A DNA stretch of 64,000 nt from Acidimicrobiia bacterium (GTDB lineage Bacteria; Actinomycetota; Acidimicrobiia; Acidimicrobiales; Bin134). Below the pieces are notes generated by a model that had not been told where the DNA came from, made no database searches, and worked only from the letters and a program-made list of their open reading frames with translations. The DNA lies in the NCBI GenBank assembly GCA_022822265.1, contig JAJECA010000050.1:17075-81074 (forward strand), written 5' to 3'. Below, in pieces: positions 1 to 7,775 of this stretch (position 1 is its first letter; each line of letters begins with the position of its first letter). A program made the translations under genes and the position numbers.

Positions 1-1455
1 CAGCACCCGATGGCACACGCCGACCAGCTCGGAGAATTCCGAGGAGATGAACACCACCGCCTTACCCTCGGCGGCCAGCTCCTCCATGATGTCGTAGATC
101 TCCTCTTTGCCGTCCACATCCACCCCGATGGTGGGCTCATCGAAGATCAACACATCGGACCCCTGCTCAAGCCATTTGGCGATTACCACCTTCTGCTGGT
201 TCCCGCCCGACAGCAGGCGGACCAATTGGCGGTCGTGGGGGGTGGCGATGCTCAACCGGCCAATACGGCGGTCGGCCGCCTGCTTCTCCGACCGCGGCAA
301 TGGGGCCGGCACCCGCGGGCGCACCCGGTGGCGATCCAATGAAGCCAGCGTGATGTTGTTGCGCACGCTGAAGTCCATGATGTTGCCCTGGGTTTTGCGG
401 TCTTCGGGCAAGAGGGCCAAACCGGCTGCCATGGACTCTGCCGGATGGTTGTCCCTGATCTCCTGCCCGTGGACCCGAACACTGCCCTCTCGACGGTGAT
501 CAGCTCCGAACACCGCCCGGACCATCTCAGTGCGACCGCTGCCCATCAGCCCGCCCAAGCCCAGGATCTCTCCCTCGCGCACATCGAAGGAGCAGTCGTG
601 CACGCCAGTGTCAGCACTCACCCCGTCAACGTCCAACACCACCTCGGTGTCGGGACGGCCGCCTACTCTCCGGCTGGCCCTCCGTTCAGTGGCCGTTTGG
701 GCGTGCTCATGGCCGGTGATGTGGGAAATCAGCGAAGATCGGTTCAGCGATGCGGTGGGCTCGTCGGCCACCAACTGCCCGTTGCGCATCACGATCACCC
801 GCTCGGTGAGCTCGAATATCTCCTCGAGGCGGTGCGACACATACACCACGGTTATGCCGTCGTCTCGCAAGCGGCGGACGACCGCAAATAGGTGCTCGAT
901 CTCCTCATCAGTCAGCGACGCGCTGGGTTCATCCAGCACCAGAAGCTGCGCCTGCTGGGCCAATCCTCGGGCAATCATCACCAGCCGCTGCTTGGCCACG
1001 CTCAACTCCCCCACCGGCTCGCGGGGATCAATGTCTGCCTCTAGCCGGACCATGGGATCGGCGGCCCGGCGGTACAGTTCGGCCCAGTCCACGAACAGGC
1101 CCATTTTGCGGGGATAGCCCAGACCCATCATCACGTTCTCGGCTACCGACAGATCGCCCACATCCTGCAAGTCCTGGTGGACGAAGGCCAGCCCGGCGTC
1201 GGTGGCGTCATGGGGGCGGTGCAACTCCAGCGATTCGCCGTTCAGCCGCAAGTGGCCTTCATCGGCGTGCTCCGCGCCCGCAATGATCTTGATCAGCGTG
1301 CTCTTGCCCGCCCCGTTCTTGCCCACCAGTCCGACGATCTGTCCGGCCTCCAGCGACAGCGACACATCGTCCACCGCCAGAACCCCGGGGTAGCGCTTGG
1401 TTACGCCGGAAACCTCAAGCAACGGCGACGAGGCTGCCGGTGCGGTCGCCGTCAT
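1..1455 (-). CDS. Sugar-type ABC transporter ATP-binding protein (RbsA/MglA-like), 3' end cut by window edge
   Basis: Energises import of a sugar or related small molecule at the inner face of the membrane. The frame is open from ATG at 1455 to the window edge (485 codons), so only the C-terminus is missing. It has the two tandem ATPase domains of the RbsA/MglA family: domain 1 with Walker A GKNGAGKST at residues 45-53, and domain 2 with the family's degenerate P-loop GGLMGSGRTE near residue 300, signature LSGGNQQK near 410 and Walker B VLIFDEPT near 430. The ATG overlaps the permease stop by 4 nt (ATGA), so the two are translationally coupled. Substrate cannot be read from the sequence. Confidence 0.93.
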   Translation of the reverse strand, partial: MTATAPAASSPLLEVSGVTKRYPGVLAVDDVSLSLEAGQIVGLVGKNGAGKSTLIKIIAGAEHADEGHLRLNGESLELHRPHDATDAGLAFVHQDLQDVGDLSVAENVMMGLGYPRKMGLFVDWAELYRRAADPMVRLEADIDPREPVGELSVAKQRLVMIARGLAQQAQLLVLDEPSASLTDEEIEHLFAVVRRLRDDGITVVYVSHRLEEIFELTERVIVMRNGQLVADEPTASLNRSSLISHITGHEHAQTATERRASRRVGGRPDTEVVLDVDGVSADTGVHDCSFDVREGEILGLGGLMGSGRTEMVRAVFGADHRREGSVRVHGQEIRDNHPAESMAAGLALLPEDRKTQGNIMDFSVRNNITLASLDRHRVRPRVPAPLPRSEKQAADRRIGRLSIATPHDRQLVRLLSGGNQQKVVIAKWLEQGSDVLIFDEPTIGVDVDGKEEIYDIMEELAAEGKAVVFISSEFSELVGVCHRVL

Positions 1456-2480
1456 CGGCGCCGCGCTCCCAGCGCGGTGAGCAGCATGGCCAGCACCAAG
1501 ATAGAGCCACGCGAGATATCCAGGATGTCGCGGTCATAACCCAAGATAGTGAGGCCCGATTGAACAGCCTGCAAGAAAATCACCCCGAGCACGGTGCCCG
1601 GCACGTTGAACAGACCCTTGCGGGATGCGGCAGCTCCCAAGAAGGCGGCTGCATAGGCTGAAAGCAGGAGCGAGATGCCCACTCGGGGAATCGAGGATGC
1701 CGTTCGAGCCGTCTGCGATACCGCGGCGATTACGGCCGCGAAGCCGACGATCACAAATCCCAGAGCTCGCAAGGCTTTGACGTTGATTCCCGAAAGCCGA
1801 GCTGCTTCCGGGTTGCCGCCGATGGCATACATGTACCGCCCCAACTCGGTCTTGGCCATCAACAGCCACAAGATGATGGCCAACCCGGCGGCGATCCACA
1901 CCGGGGAGGTGAACTCGGTCCACGGTTCGGGCTTGCCGATTCCGAGGTCCCTATAGAGGTCGGGCATGTCGGCCGCCCCGGTGATGTTTCGGCCGTCGCT
2001 GATCATGTATTCCACGCCCAGCAATATCAAGAAGGTGGCCAGGGTGGTTATGAACGACGGCATCTCCACATACGACACCAACAGGCCGTTTATGGCCCCG
2101 ATTCCGAGGCCGAATGCCACCCCGACCAGCACCGCCAACCCCCAGGGCCAGTCGTGGTTCACGATCAGCACCACAATCGCGGCGGCGCAAGCCGAGAGAG
2201 TTCCGGCGATGGACAAGTCGAAGTCGCCCATGGCCAGCACCACGGTGAGTCCCAGCGACAGCATGAGCAGGGGCGCAGCCAAGCCGAGCTGCGTGCGCAG
2301 GTTGTCGATTTCGATGAAGCGACTGTCGAGCACCGCGAAGATCACGATGCAGGCAACCAAGGTGATGAAGACCCCGTACGTTGAGATGAATCCCAGTACG
2401 TCGAGGCTCATTCGTGAGCCTCTCGATTCCGGCGTCGATGACTCTGGCGGTGGTGCTGGGACGGTGTTCGTATCAGCCAT
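1452..2480 (-). CDS. Sugar-type ABC transporter permease (RbsC-like)
   Basis: Membrane channel subunit of the same importer, about 342 residues, with a hydrophilic Pro/Ser-rich N-terminus followed by roughly eight to ten hydrophobic segments. The segments ALGLTVVLAMGDFDLS and YAIGGNPEAARLSGI are typical of the RbsC/BPD_transp_2 family. I chose ATG 2480 (MADTNTVPAP) because GGAGG lies 7 nt upstream; a longer frame to 2555 would run into the strong hairpin at 2517-2558. It sits between the binding-protein gene (upstream) and the ATPase gene, which overlaps it by 4 nt. Confidence 0.92.
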   Translation of the reverse strand: MADTNTVPAPPPESSTPESRGSRMSLDVLGFISTYGVFITLVACIVIFAVLDSRFIEIDNLRTQLGLAAPLLMLSLGLTVVLAMGDFDLSIAGTLSACAAAIVVLIVNHDWPWGLAVLVGVAFGLGIGAINGLLVSYVEMPSFITTLATFLILLGVEYMISDGRNITGAADMPDLYRDLGIGKPEPWTEFTSPVWIAAGLAIILWLLMAKTELGRYMYAIGGNPEAARLSGINVKALRALGFVIVGFAAVIAAVSQTARTASSIPRVGISLLLSAYAAAFLGAAASRKGLFNVPGTVLGVIFLQAVQSGLTILGYDRDILDISRGSILVLAMLLTALGARRR

Positions 2481-2516
2481 TCGTGTACCTCCGACGAAGA
2501 AACTAGCCGCTAGACG

Positions 2517-2558
2517 TGATTGAGCCGGCGACAGAGGCTCCTGTCGCCGGCTCAATCA
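2517..2558 (-). terminator. Intercistronic hairpin between binding-protein and permease genes
   Basis: A perfect inverted repeat: left arm 2517-2534, loop 2535-2540, right arm 2541-2558, giving an 18-bp stem. No T-run follows on either strand, so it does not look like a classical intrinsic terminator. Its position after the binding-protein gene fits a 3' stabilising or attenuating hairpin that keeps the binding protein in excess over permease and ATPase. Structure is seen; function is inferred. Confidence 0.7.
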
Positions 2559-2595
2559 TCTTGATCACCTGCACCAACGGTGCAAGATCAGTCTT

Positions 2596-3780
2596 CTAGC
2601 CGCAGCTGGCGATCCCGCTGAACTGCGAGCACCACTTGTTGCGGAAGTACTCCTCATAATCGCCGGGGGGATCTGGGGCGGGAACTTCGGTGCTGTCGGC
2701 GGGCATCGCATTCACGGTGTCGATGGTGACCACCTGGCGCACTGAGAAGTTCCGGCCGTCATAGTCCGGGGCCCGTTCCTGGCTCGGATGGGTTCCGAAT
2801 GCCAGCAGCTCGGCCACGGCGTCCACCTGGGCCCAGCTCTGCCACTCCAGCTTCTCGTCCACCGCGGCATCAACCCGGCCAGTCCGGATGTCGTTGACGG
2901 TGGTCGGGTTGGCGTAGAACGTCAGCAGTTGCGGGCGATCAGGATCGTCGGCTTCGTACAGGGCGCCAATCGCTTGGGCAGCGCCGATAGAGGCCACCGA
3001 GAAGTTGATCCACACCGCGTCGATGTCCTCGAACTGCTGGAGCTTGGTGGTCACGTCGGCCTCGGTGCCGGCCACCAGGTCGGCAAAGTCGCCTTCCCAC
3101 TGGTCGACGATCTCGATGTTGTTGCCATCGATGACCGAGTTCAGGCCGGTGATGCGCTTGTCGCTCCAGGCAGTCGGAACCGACTGCACGATGATGCGAG
3201 CACCATCGGGGAATTGATCCACCAGGTAGTTGGCCAACTGCACACCAAGGTCGGTGTCATCGGAGGCGAAGCTGGCGATGTAGAAGTCGCGGGGCTCCAC
3301 CTCGCCGCCAGCCGAAAGCACCGGGATGCCCTCTGCTTCGGCCCGCTCCAACACGTCGGTGATGAATGCCTCGGGAATGCCGTCGGTGAGCATCACGTCG
3401 ATGTCGGCGTCAAGCAGCTGGTTGCCGCAGACCGGCATTTGCGCCGGGTCGCCGGCAGCATCGCAGGTCTCATAGCCCCAGCCGAGGAAGTCCACCGCTT
3501 CTTTCGCGGCGTCTTCAATGCGCTTGCCGGCCTCATCAGCGTAAATCCACTGGAGATACCCGATTGTGATGTCGGGCAGCTCCGGAGCCATCTCCTCAGT
3601 GGGCTCGGGCTCAGGGGCCGGAGCCTCAGTGGGCGCCTCGGTTGGTGCCGGGGCCGGTGCCTCGGTGGCCGGGGCGGGCGCTGGCTCATCAGCAACGTCG
3701 TCGTCATCGTTGCCGCACGCGGCAGCAATCAACGTCAATGCCAGAAGTGCTGCCAGCAGCTTCCACAAAGAGCGTTTCAT
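2596..3780 (-). CDS. Sugar-type ABC transporter substrate-binding lipoprotein
   Basis: Extracytoplasmic receptor of the importer, 394 residues. The N-terminus is a lipoprotein signal (MKRSLWK, hydrophobic stretch, lipobox ending AAAC at Cys22), followed by an acidic Pro/Ala/Glu/Thr-rich linker to about residue 68. The rest is a periplasmic binding protein type 1 fold beginning DITIGYLQWIYADEAGK, as in ribose/galactose-binding proteins. SD-like GAGAGGGG precedes ATG 3780. First gene of the operon running to the left edge. Ligand is unknown. Confidence 0.9.
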   Translation of the reverse strand: MKRSLWKLLAALLALTLIAAACGNDDDDVADEPAPAPATEAPAPAPTEAPTEAPAPEPEPTEEMAPELPDITIGYLQWIYADEAGKRIEDAAKEAVDFLGWGYETCDAAGDPAQMPVCGNQLLDADIDVMLTDGIPEAFITDVLERAEAEGIPVLSAGGEVEPRDFYIASFASDDTDLGVQLANYLVDQFPDGARIIVQSVPTAWSDKRITGLNSVIDGNNIEIVDQWEGDFADLVAGTEADVTTKLQQFEDIDAVWINFSVASIGAAQAIGALYEADDPDRPQLLTFYANPTTVNDIRTGRVDAAVDEKLEWQSWAQVDAVAELLAFGTHPSQERAPDYDGRNFSVRQVVTIDTVNAMPADSTEVPAPDPPGDYEEYFRNKWCSQFSGIASCG

Positions 3781-3804
3781 AGTTGTCCCCTCTCTGGACG
3801 GTTC

Positions 3805-3821
3805 AGCATTTGTCCAATGCT
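3805..3821. promoter_or_regulatory. Inverted repeat in the leader of the sugar ABC operon
   Basis: AGCATT-N5-AATGCT, a perfect 6-bp inverted repeat, lies between the putative -10 (3832-3837) and the binding-protein start (3780). It could be a repressor operator or a small leader hairpin. No regulator gene is adjacent in the window. Confidence 0.35.
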
Positions 3822-3831
3822 TGAGGCCTCA

Positions 3832-3861
3832 ATAGTAGGAAACCCGTTTAACCACCACCAA
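3832..3861 (-). promoter_or_regulatory. Candidate promoter of the sugar ABC operon
   Basis: On the minus strand TTGGTG (3861-3856), an 18-nt spacer and TACTAT (3837-3832). This predicts a leader of about 45 nt ahead of ATG 3780. Recognised only by similarity to sigma-70-type elements. Confidence 0.4.
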
Positions 3862-3895
3862 AATTCAACATCAATTTCCTAGGTGGCAACCCGTC

Positions 3896-5104
3896 CTAAA
3901 CCGGATCGAACTCCACATGGAGTTCTGCCGGAGCCCGAAGGAACACCCCAACCTCCTTGGCCTCAAAGCCGTCGGCCAACCGGAGGTTCTCGGTGCTATC
4001 GAGCACCAGATTGAGGGCAGCCTCAATCTCCGCCTTGGCCAAGTAAGAACCCACGCAATGATGGCGGCCGAAGCAGAAGGTGGTGTGCTCGGCGTTTGCC
4101 GCGAAGGCGCTGGAGGCCGGCAAGTCCTTGCGGTTGATGTCGAACAGTTCGGGGTCGGTGTGGGTGTACTTGCGCTCGTCCCGGTTGGCCGCCCCAATGA
4201 TGCCGGTCACCGTGGCCCCGGCGGGAATGGTGCCGGTGCCCGACGGCAGCTCGGCTTCCTCGTGGGGCAGGCGCTGGATCCAGTGGGCCGGTGGGCTGTA
4301 ACGCAGGGTCTCGGCCACGGCCATAGTCACCATCGACCGGTCGTTGCGCACCTGCTCTAGCTGATCGGGATGCTCTAGCAAGTTCTTGAACAGGCTGGCA
4401 ATGGCCTTGTCGGTGGTCTCTCCCCCGGCGGTCAGCAGCAAGCTGGTGAACGACTTGACCTCGATGTCAGAAAGGCCGCTGCCGTCGATCTCGGCGGTGA
4501 CCAGATTTGACAGCAAATCGCTGCCGGGGTTGCGGCGGCGCTCGGCAATCACCGGCATCAGGTACTCCTGGAACTCCACCCTGGTCTGCTCACCCTCGGC
4601 GATGATGTCCGGGTCCTGGTTGATGTTCGACACAAAGCGGTTGATCGACTCGTACCAGTCCTGGAACTTGGGGTGGTCCTCATCGGGCAGGCCCAGCATG
4701 GCCACGATCACCTTGATGGGCAGATACCGCGACAGCCCCTCCACCAGATCGCACTGGCCGTCGGCCAGCCATTGATCGATCATGGATTTGGCCTGGGCCT
4801 CGATCATGGGCATGAAATCGGCCTCCAGCAGCGCACCCCGGAAGAAGGGCGCCACCAGATTGCGGTAGCGGGAGTGTTCGGCCCCGTGCTTGGACAGCAG
4901 CGTCGGCCCGTGGGCTGGCTCGATCATCCACTCGTACATGTCGGTGCTGAACGCCGGGTTCTTGAAAACGTGCTCTACGTCGGCGTAGCGGCTCACGAAC
5001 CAAGTATCGGAAGCCTCATCATGAAAGCACGGGTAATCGTCCCGGTACACCCGGTACACCTCGTAGCGGTCTTCGTCGGAACTGAGCAGATCAGGCGGTG
5101 CCAT
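3896..5104 (-). CDS. Cytochrome P450
   Basis: Haem monooxygenase of about 402 residues, the length of soluble bacterial class I P450s fed by ferredoxin. Visible landmarks are the I-helix AGGETTD (usual AGxDTT, with Glu for Asp), the K-helix ExxR (ETLR) and the haem loop FCFGRHHCVG with the axial Cys near residue 350. I start at ATG 5104 because TAGAGT (5117-5112) is a -10 element 7 nt upstream; the GTG at 5113 would lie inside it. It precedes the thiolase-like/DUF35 pair on the same strand but has its own promoter. The substrate is not predictable; a lipid or terpenoid is plausible from the neighbours. Confidence 0.93.
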   Translation of the reverse strand: MAPPDLLSSDEDRYEVYRVYRDDYPCFHDEASDTWFVSRYADVEHVFKNPAFSTDMYEWMIEPAHGPTLLSKHGAEHSRYRNLVAPFFRGALLEADFMPMIEAQAKSMIDQWLADGQCDLVEGLSRYLPIKVIVAMLGLPDEDHPKFQDWYESINRFVSNINQDPDIIAEGEQTRVEFQEYLMPVIAERRRNPGSDLLSNLVTAEIDGSGLSDIEVKSFTSLLLTAGGETTDKAIASLFKNLLEHPDQLEQVRNDRSMVTMAVAETLRYSPPAHWIQRLPHEEAELPSGTGTIPAGATVTGIIGAANRDERKYTHTDPELFDINRKDLPASSAFAANAEHTTFCFGRHHCVGSYLAKAEIEAALNLVLDSTENLRLADGFEAKEVGVFLRAPAELHVEFDPV

Positions 5105-5111
5105 GGCGGGC

Positions 5112-5117
5112 ACTCTA
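5112..5117 (-). promoter_or_regulatory. Leaderless-type -10 element for the P450 gene
   Basis: TAGAGT on the minus strand, followed by 7 nt and ATG 5104, so transcription should begin at or next to the start codon. Confidence 0.5.
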
Positions 5118-5158
5118 GCGAGGGGGAACTCCCCCGTACCGAGAACCGGGTGAGCCGC

Positions 5159-6346
5159 CTACCGGGTGCAGATCACTGAGGAGCCGTGGCCGAACATGCC
5201 GTGGTTGATGGAAAGGCCCACTTTGGCCCCCTCCACCTGACGATGGCCAGCCTCACCTCGGAGTTGCCAGACCATCTCGCACACCTGGGCGATGGCCTGG
5301 GCGGGAACGGCCTCGCCGAAGGCGCCCAGCCCGCCCGAGGGGTTCACCGGGATGCGGCCGCCCAGCGCGGTGTCTCCTGCCCTAAGTAGTTTGGCGGCGT
5401 CGCCCCGCTCGCACAGCCCGATGTGCTCGTACCAGTCGAGTTCATAGGCCGACGACAGGTCGTACACCTCGGCGAAATCCAGGTCTTCGGGCGACACCGA
5501 GGCTTCCTCATAGGCCCGGGCCGCGATGTTGTCCTTGAAGGTCATGGTTTCGTCGCCCGCCGCGGCCCACGAGTCTGATGCCAGATAGGGCAACTCGATC
5601 ACGCTGTTGGGATAGGTGGGGCTAACGGTGGAAATGCCCGACACCCTCACCGGGTTGTCCACTCCCCGGCTGGCGGCCCATTCCAAGCTGGACACCACTA
5701 GCGCCGCGCCCCCATCGGAGGTAGCGCAGATCTCCAGCAGCCGCAGCGGGTCGGCCACCATCGGGGAGTTGGCGATGTCGTCGACGTCGTATTCCTTTGT
5801 GTAGCGGGCGTTGGGATTGAACACCCCGTGGCGGGAGTTCTTGACCTTGACCGCGGCGAAGTCCTCAGAGGTGTCGCCGTATAGCTCCATACGCCGGCGG
5901 GCGTAGAGGGCGAAGTACGTGGGGTTGGTGGCCCCAACCAAGTGGAATCGGAGCCAGTCGGGGTCTTCGTGGCGCTCCCCGGCGTTGGGGGCGAAGAATC
6001 CCTTGGGGGTGGACTCGGCCCCCACCACCAGGGCCACATCGCACACCCCGGACAGGATTTGGGCCCGGGCGATGCTCAGCGCGGTGGCCCCTGAGGCGCA
6101 CGCTGCGTACGAGCTGGCCAGCTGGCAGCCGGTGAACCCCAGGGCATTGGCGAAGGTGGACGCCGACACATAGCCCGGATAGCCGCAGCGCACGCTGTTG
6201 GCCCCGGACACGAACTGGATCTCGTCCCAGCCCACTTCGGCGTCGGTCAGCGCGTCGCGCGCCGCCTTCTCCCCGTACTCCACGAAGTTGCGGCCCCACT
6301 TGCCCCACGGGTGCATCCCCACACCCAAAATGGCGATGTCATCCAT
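5159..6346 (-). CDS. Thiolase-fold lipid-transfer protein / probable acyl-CoA retro-aldolase subunit
   Basis: Thiolase-superfamily protein of 395 residues resembling the SCP-x/Ltp group. Cys83 in AACASGATA keeps the nucleophile position, but the usual C-terminal Cys is replaced (LSINHGMFG) and the usual GHPxG is GEAVP after NPSGG (residues 335-339). It is therefore unlikely to be a normal beta-ketothiolase. The gene follows a DUF35 gene with a TGATG stop/start overlap, the arrangement of Ltp2-DUF35 aldolases that cleave side-chain aldol CoA esters in steroid degradation (established for that family). Y295 in EVYDL may correspond to a catalytic Tyr of Ltp2 (my recollection, unverified). A 4-nt longer GTG start at 6349 is possible. 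Confidence 0.85.
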   Translation of the reverse strand: MDDIAILGVGMHPWGKWGRNFVEYGEKAARDALTDAEVGWDEIQFVSGANSVRCGYPGYVSASTFANALGFTGCQLASSYAACASGATALSIARAQILSGVCDVALVVGAESTPKGFFAPNAGERHEDPDWLRFHLVGATNPTYFALYARRRMELYGDTSEDFAAVKVKNSRHGVFNPNARYTKEYDVDDIANSPMVADPLRLLEICATSDGGAALVVSSLEWAASRGVDNPVRVSGISTVSPTYPNSVIELPYLASDSWAAAGDETMTFKDNIAARAYEEASVSPEDLDFAEVYDLSSAYELDWYEHIGLCERGDAAKLLRAGDTALGGRIPVNPSGGLGAFGEAVPAQAIAQVCEMVWQLRGEAGHRQVEGAKVGLSINHGMFGHGSSVICTR

Positions 6347-6801
6347 CACTGTTCTCCATTTTCACTCGTACCGACTGGGGCCCACTTCCACACCAAGTAG
6401 TCGTGCTCCTCATCGGAGTACAGCACATCGATCACCAACTCCATCTCCATACCCACCGAGAGATCCTCCACCGATACGCCTTCTACCACTTGGCCCAGCA
6501 CCACCAAATTCTCCTCGGCCAGCCTTACCGCGGCAACCACATATGGCTCGAACTCATCGCCGGGAATCACATAGGGCGCAGGCGGAGCGTACTCACCGGT
6601 GGTGTACGACCAAAGCTCGCCAGTCCGGCTGAGCAGCACCTCTTCAATCTCGTCCCCCAAACAAGCCGGATCGGAACCAGCCAGCGACTTAGGGAAAAAG
6701 TAGGAACCCCGACTCCGAGCCCGCCCCCCGATCAACCGAGGCTCGTCAGAGTCGAGCGTAAACAACCCCTCTACCGCGGCCACCTGCGTTCTCGAATTCA
6801 C
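6346..6801 (-). CDS. DUF35 OB-fold protein, partner of the thiolase-like protein
   Basis: 151 residues with the DUF35/ChsH2 pattern: an N-terminal segment where a zinc ribbon normally sits, then an OB fold (GELWSYTTGEYAPPAPY, VVAAVRL, LVVLGQVVEG). The ribbon has lost its cysteine pairs (GRARSRGSYFFPKS and a single Cys in DPACLGDE), so it probably does not bind zinc. In characterised pairs the DUF35 partner shapes the active site of the thiolase-fold aldolase and delivers acyl-CoA. GTG 6801 is supported by the leaderless element TAAGGT 6 nt upstream. It overlaps the next gene by TGATG. Confidence 0.82.
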   Translation of the reverse strand: MNSRTQVAAVEGLFTLDSDEPRLIGGRARSRGSYFFPKSLAGSDPACLGDEIEEVLLSRTGELWSYTTGEYAPPAPYVIPGDEFEPYVVAAVRLAEENLVVLGQVVEGVSVEDLSVGMEMELVIDVLYSDEEHDYLVWKWAPVGTSENGEQ

Positions 6802-6807
6802 ACCAAG

Positions 6808-6813
6808 ACCTTA
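6808..6813 (-). promoter_or_regulatory. Leaderless-type -10 element for the DUF35/thiolase-like operon
   Basis: TAAGGT on the minus strand, then 6 nt, then GTG 6801. Confidence 0.5.
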
Positions 6814-6864
6814 TGGGCTCAACCACGCAGAAGGCACCCCCAGAGGGCGGTGGGTGGCGCCGTA

Positions 6865-6897
6865 GGCGGACTTGGCCGCTCCGCCGGCCAAGCCGCC
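6865..6897 (-). terminator. GC-rich hairpin after the SDR gene
   Basis: CTTGGCC (6871-6877) pairs with GGCCAAG (6886-6892), and GGCGG (6865-6869) with CCGCC (6893-6897) around a single bulge. It lies 40-70 nt past the SDR stop and before the DUF35 promoter. No T-run follows, so its role as terminator is inferred. Confidence 0.4.
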
Positions 6898-6937
6898 GTA
6901 GGTGACAGGACCCGCCGCCCGGACGCGCGCGACACAC

Positions 6938-7699
6938 TTACCGGTTGAGCATTCCGCCGTCGACCACCATGGTGTCGCCCGAAACCCAGCGCGCCTCGTC
7001 GCTGCACAGCCACACCGCGGCCTCGGCCACCTCCACAGGCAACCCCAGGCGGCCGCCGGGCATCATCTGGATGACGGCTTCGGCCATCTCCGGGCTCGAC
7101 TCCCGCCACGATGCCACCATGGGTGTGTCGATCATGCCCGGGCAGATGGCATTCACCCGGATGCCCTTGTTGTTGAGCTCGTCGGCGGCGTAGGTGGTCA
7201 GTCCCAGCACACCACGCTTGGCCGCGGTGTAGTGAGGCTGGCCGGGTGCGGGAATGAGCGCCGCCCCCGACGCGGTGTTCACTATGGCTCCTCCGCCCTG
7301 GGCCAGCATCTGGATGATCTCGTGTTTCATGCACAGAAACACCGAGGTCAGGTTCACCGCGATCATCTCATCCCATTGCTCGAGCGTGAGCTCGTGGAAT
7401 AGTCGGGAAGGATGGGTGATGCCCGCATTGTTGAAGGCGTAGTCGAGCTGGCCGAATTCCGACACCACCGAAGCCACCAGGGCGGCCACTTGGTCTTCGT
7501 CGGTCACATCCGTGGCGAAGAACTGGCCCTGGCCTCCTTCGGCCTCCACCAGAGCCACCGTCTCGGCACCGCCCTCCGCGTTGCGGTCGGCCACCGCGAC
7601 GCTCGCCCCCCTCCGGGCAAACAGCACCGCGGCGGCTTGTCCGATCCCGCTGGCCCCACCGGTGACCAGCGCCACCTTGCCTTCCATCGTGTTATTCAT
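6938..7699 (-). CDS. Short-chain dehydrogenase/reductase
   Basis: NAD(P)-dependent oxidoreductase of 253 residues, the classical SDR length. It shows the cofactor motif TGGASGIG, the NNAG motif (FNNAGITHP), catalytic Ser in NTASGAA, the YxxxK dyad (YTAAK) and the PG motif (CPGMIDTP). I start at ATG 7699 (MNNTMEGK), with GAAGG about 9 nt upstream; ATG 7705 is an alternative. Divergent from the gene at 7776. Substrate unknown; probably a hydroxyacyl-CoA or alcohol. Confidence 0.9.
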   Translation of the reverse strand: MNNTMEGKVALVTGGASGIGQAAAVLFARRGASVAVADRNAEGGAETVALVEAEGGQGQFFATDVTDEDQVAALVASVVSEFGQLDYAFNNAGITHPSRLFHELTLEQWDEMIAVNLTSVFLCMKHEIIQMLAQGGGAIVNTASGAALIPAPGQPHYTAAKRGVLGLTTYAADELNNKGIRVNAICPGMIDTPMVASWRESSPEMAEAVIQMMPGGRLGLPVEVAEAAVWLCSDEARWVSGDTMVVDGGMLNR

Positions 7700-7718
7700 G
7701 GCCATCTGCCTTCTATTG

Positions 7719-7758
7719 CCGTTGCTACGAGGACATAAGGTAGGCCACCGCGCAACGG
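7719..7758. promoter_or_regulatory. Inverted repeat in the divergent SDR / CrtC-like promoter region
   Basis: CCGTTGC (7719-7725) and GCAACGG (7752-7758) form inverted half-sites 26 nt apart in the 76-bp gap between divergent genes. A shared operator is possible; no regulator is identified. Confidence 0.3.
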
Positions 7759-7775
7759 TTACTGAAAGGACGGCA

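Noticed and set aside
2517..2558. Classical intrinsic terminator
   Set aside because: There is no T-run after the stem on either strand; it is kept as an intercistronic hairpin instead.
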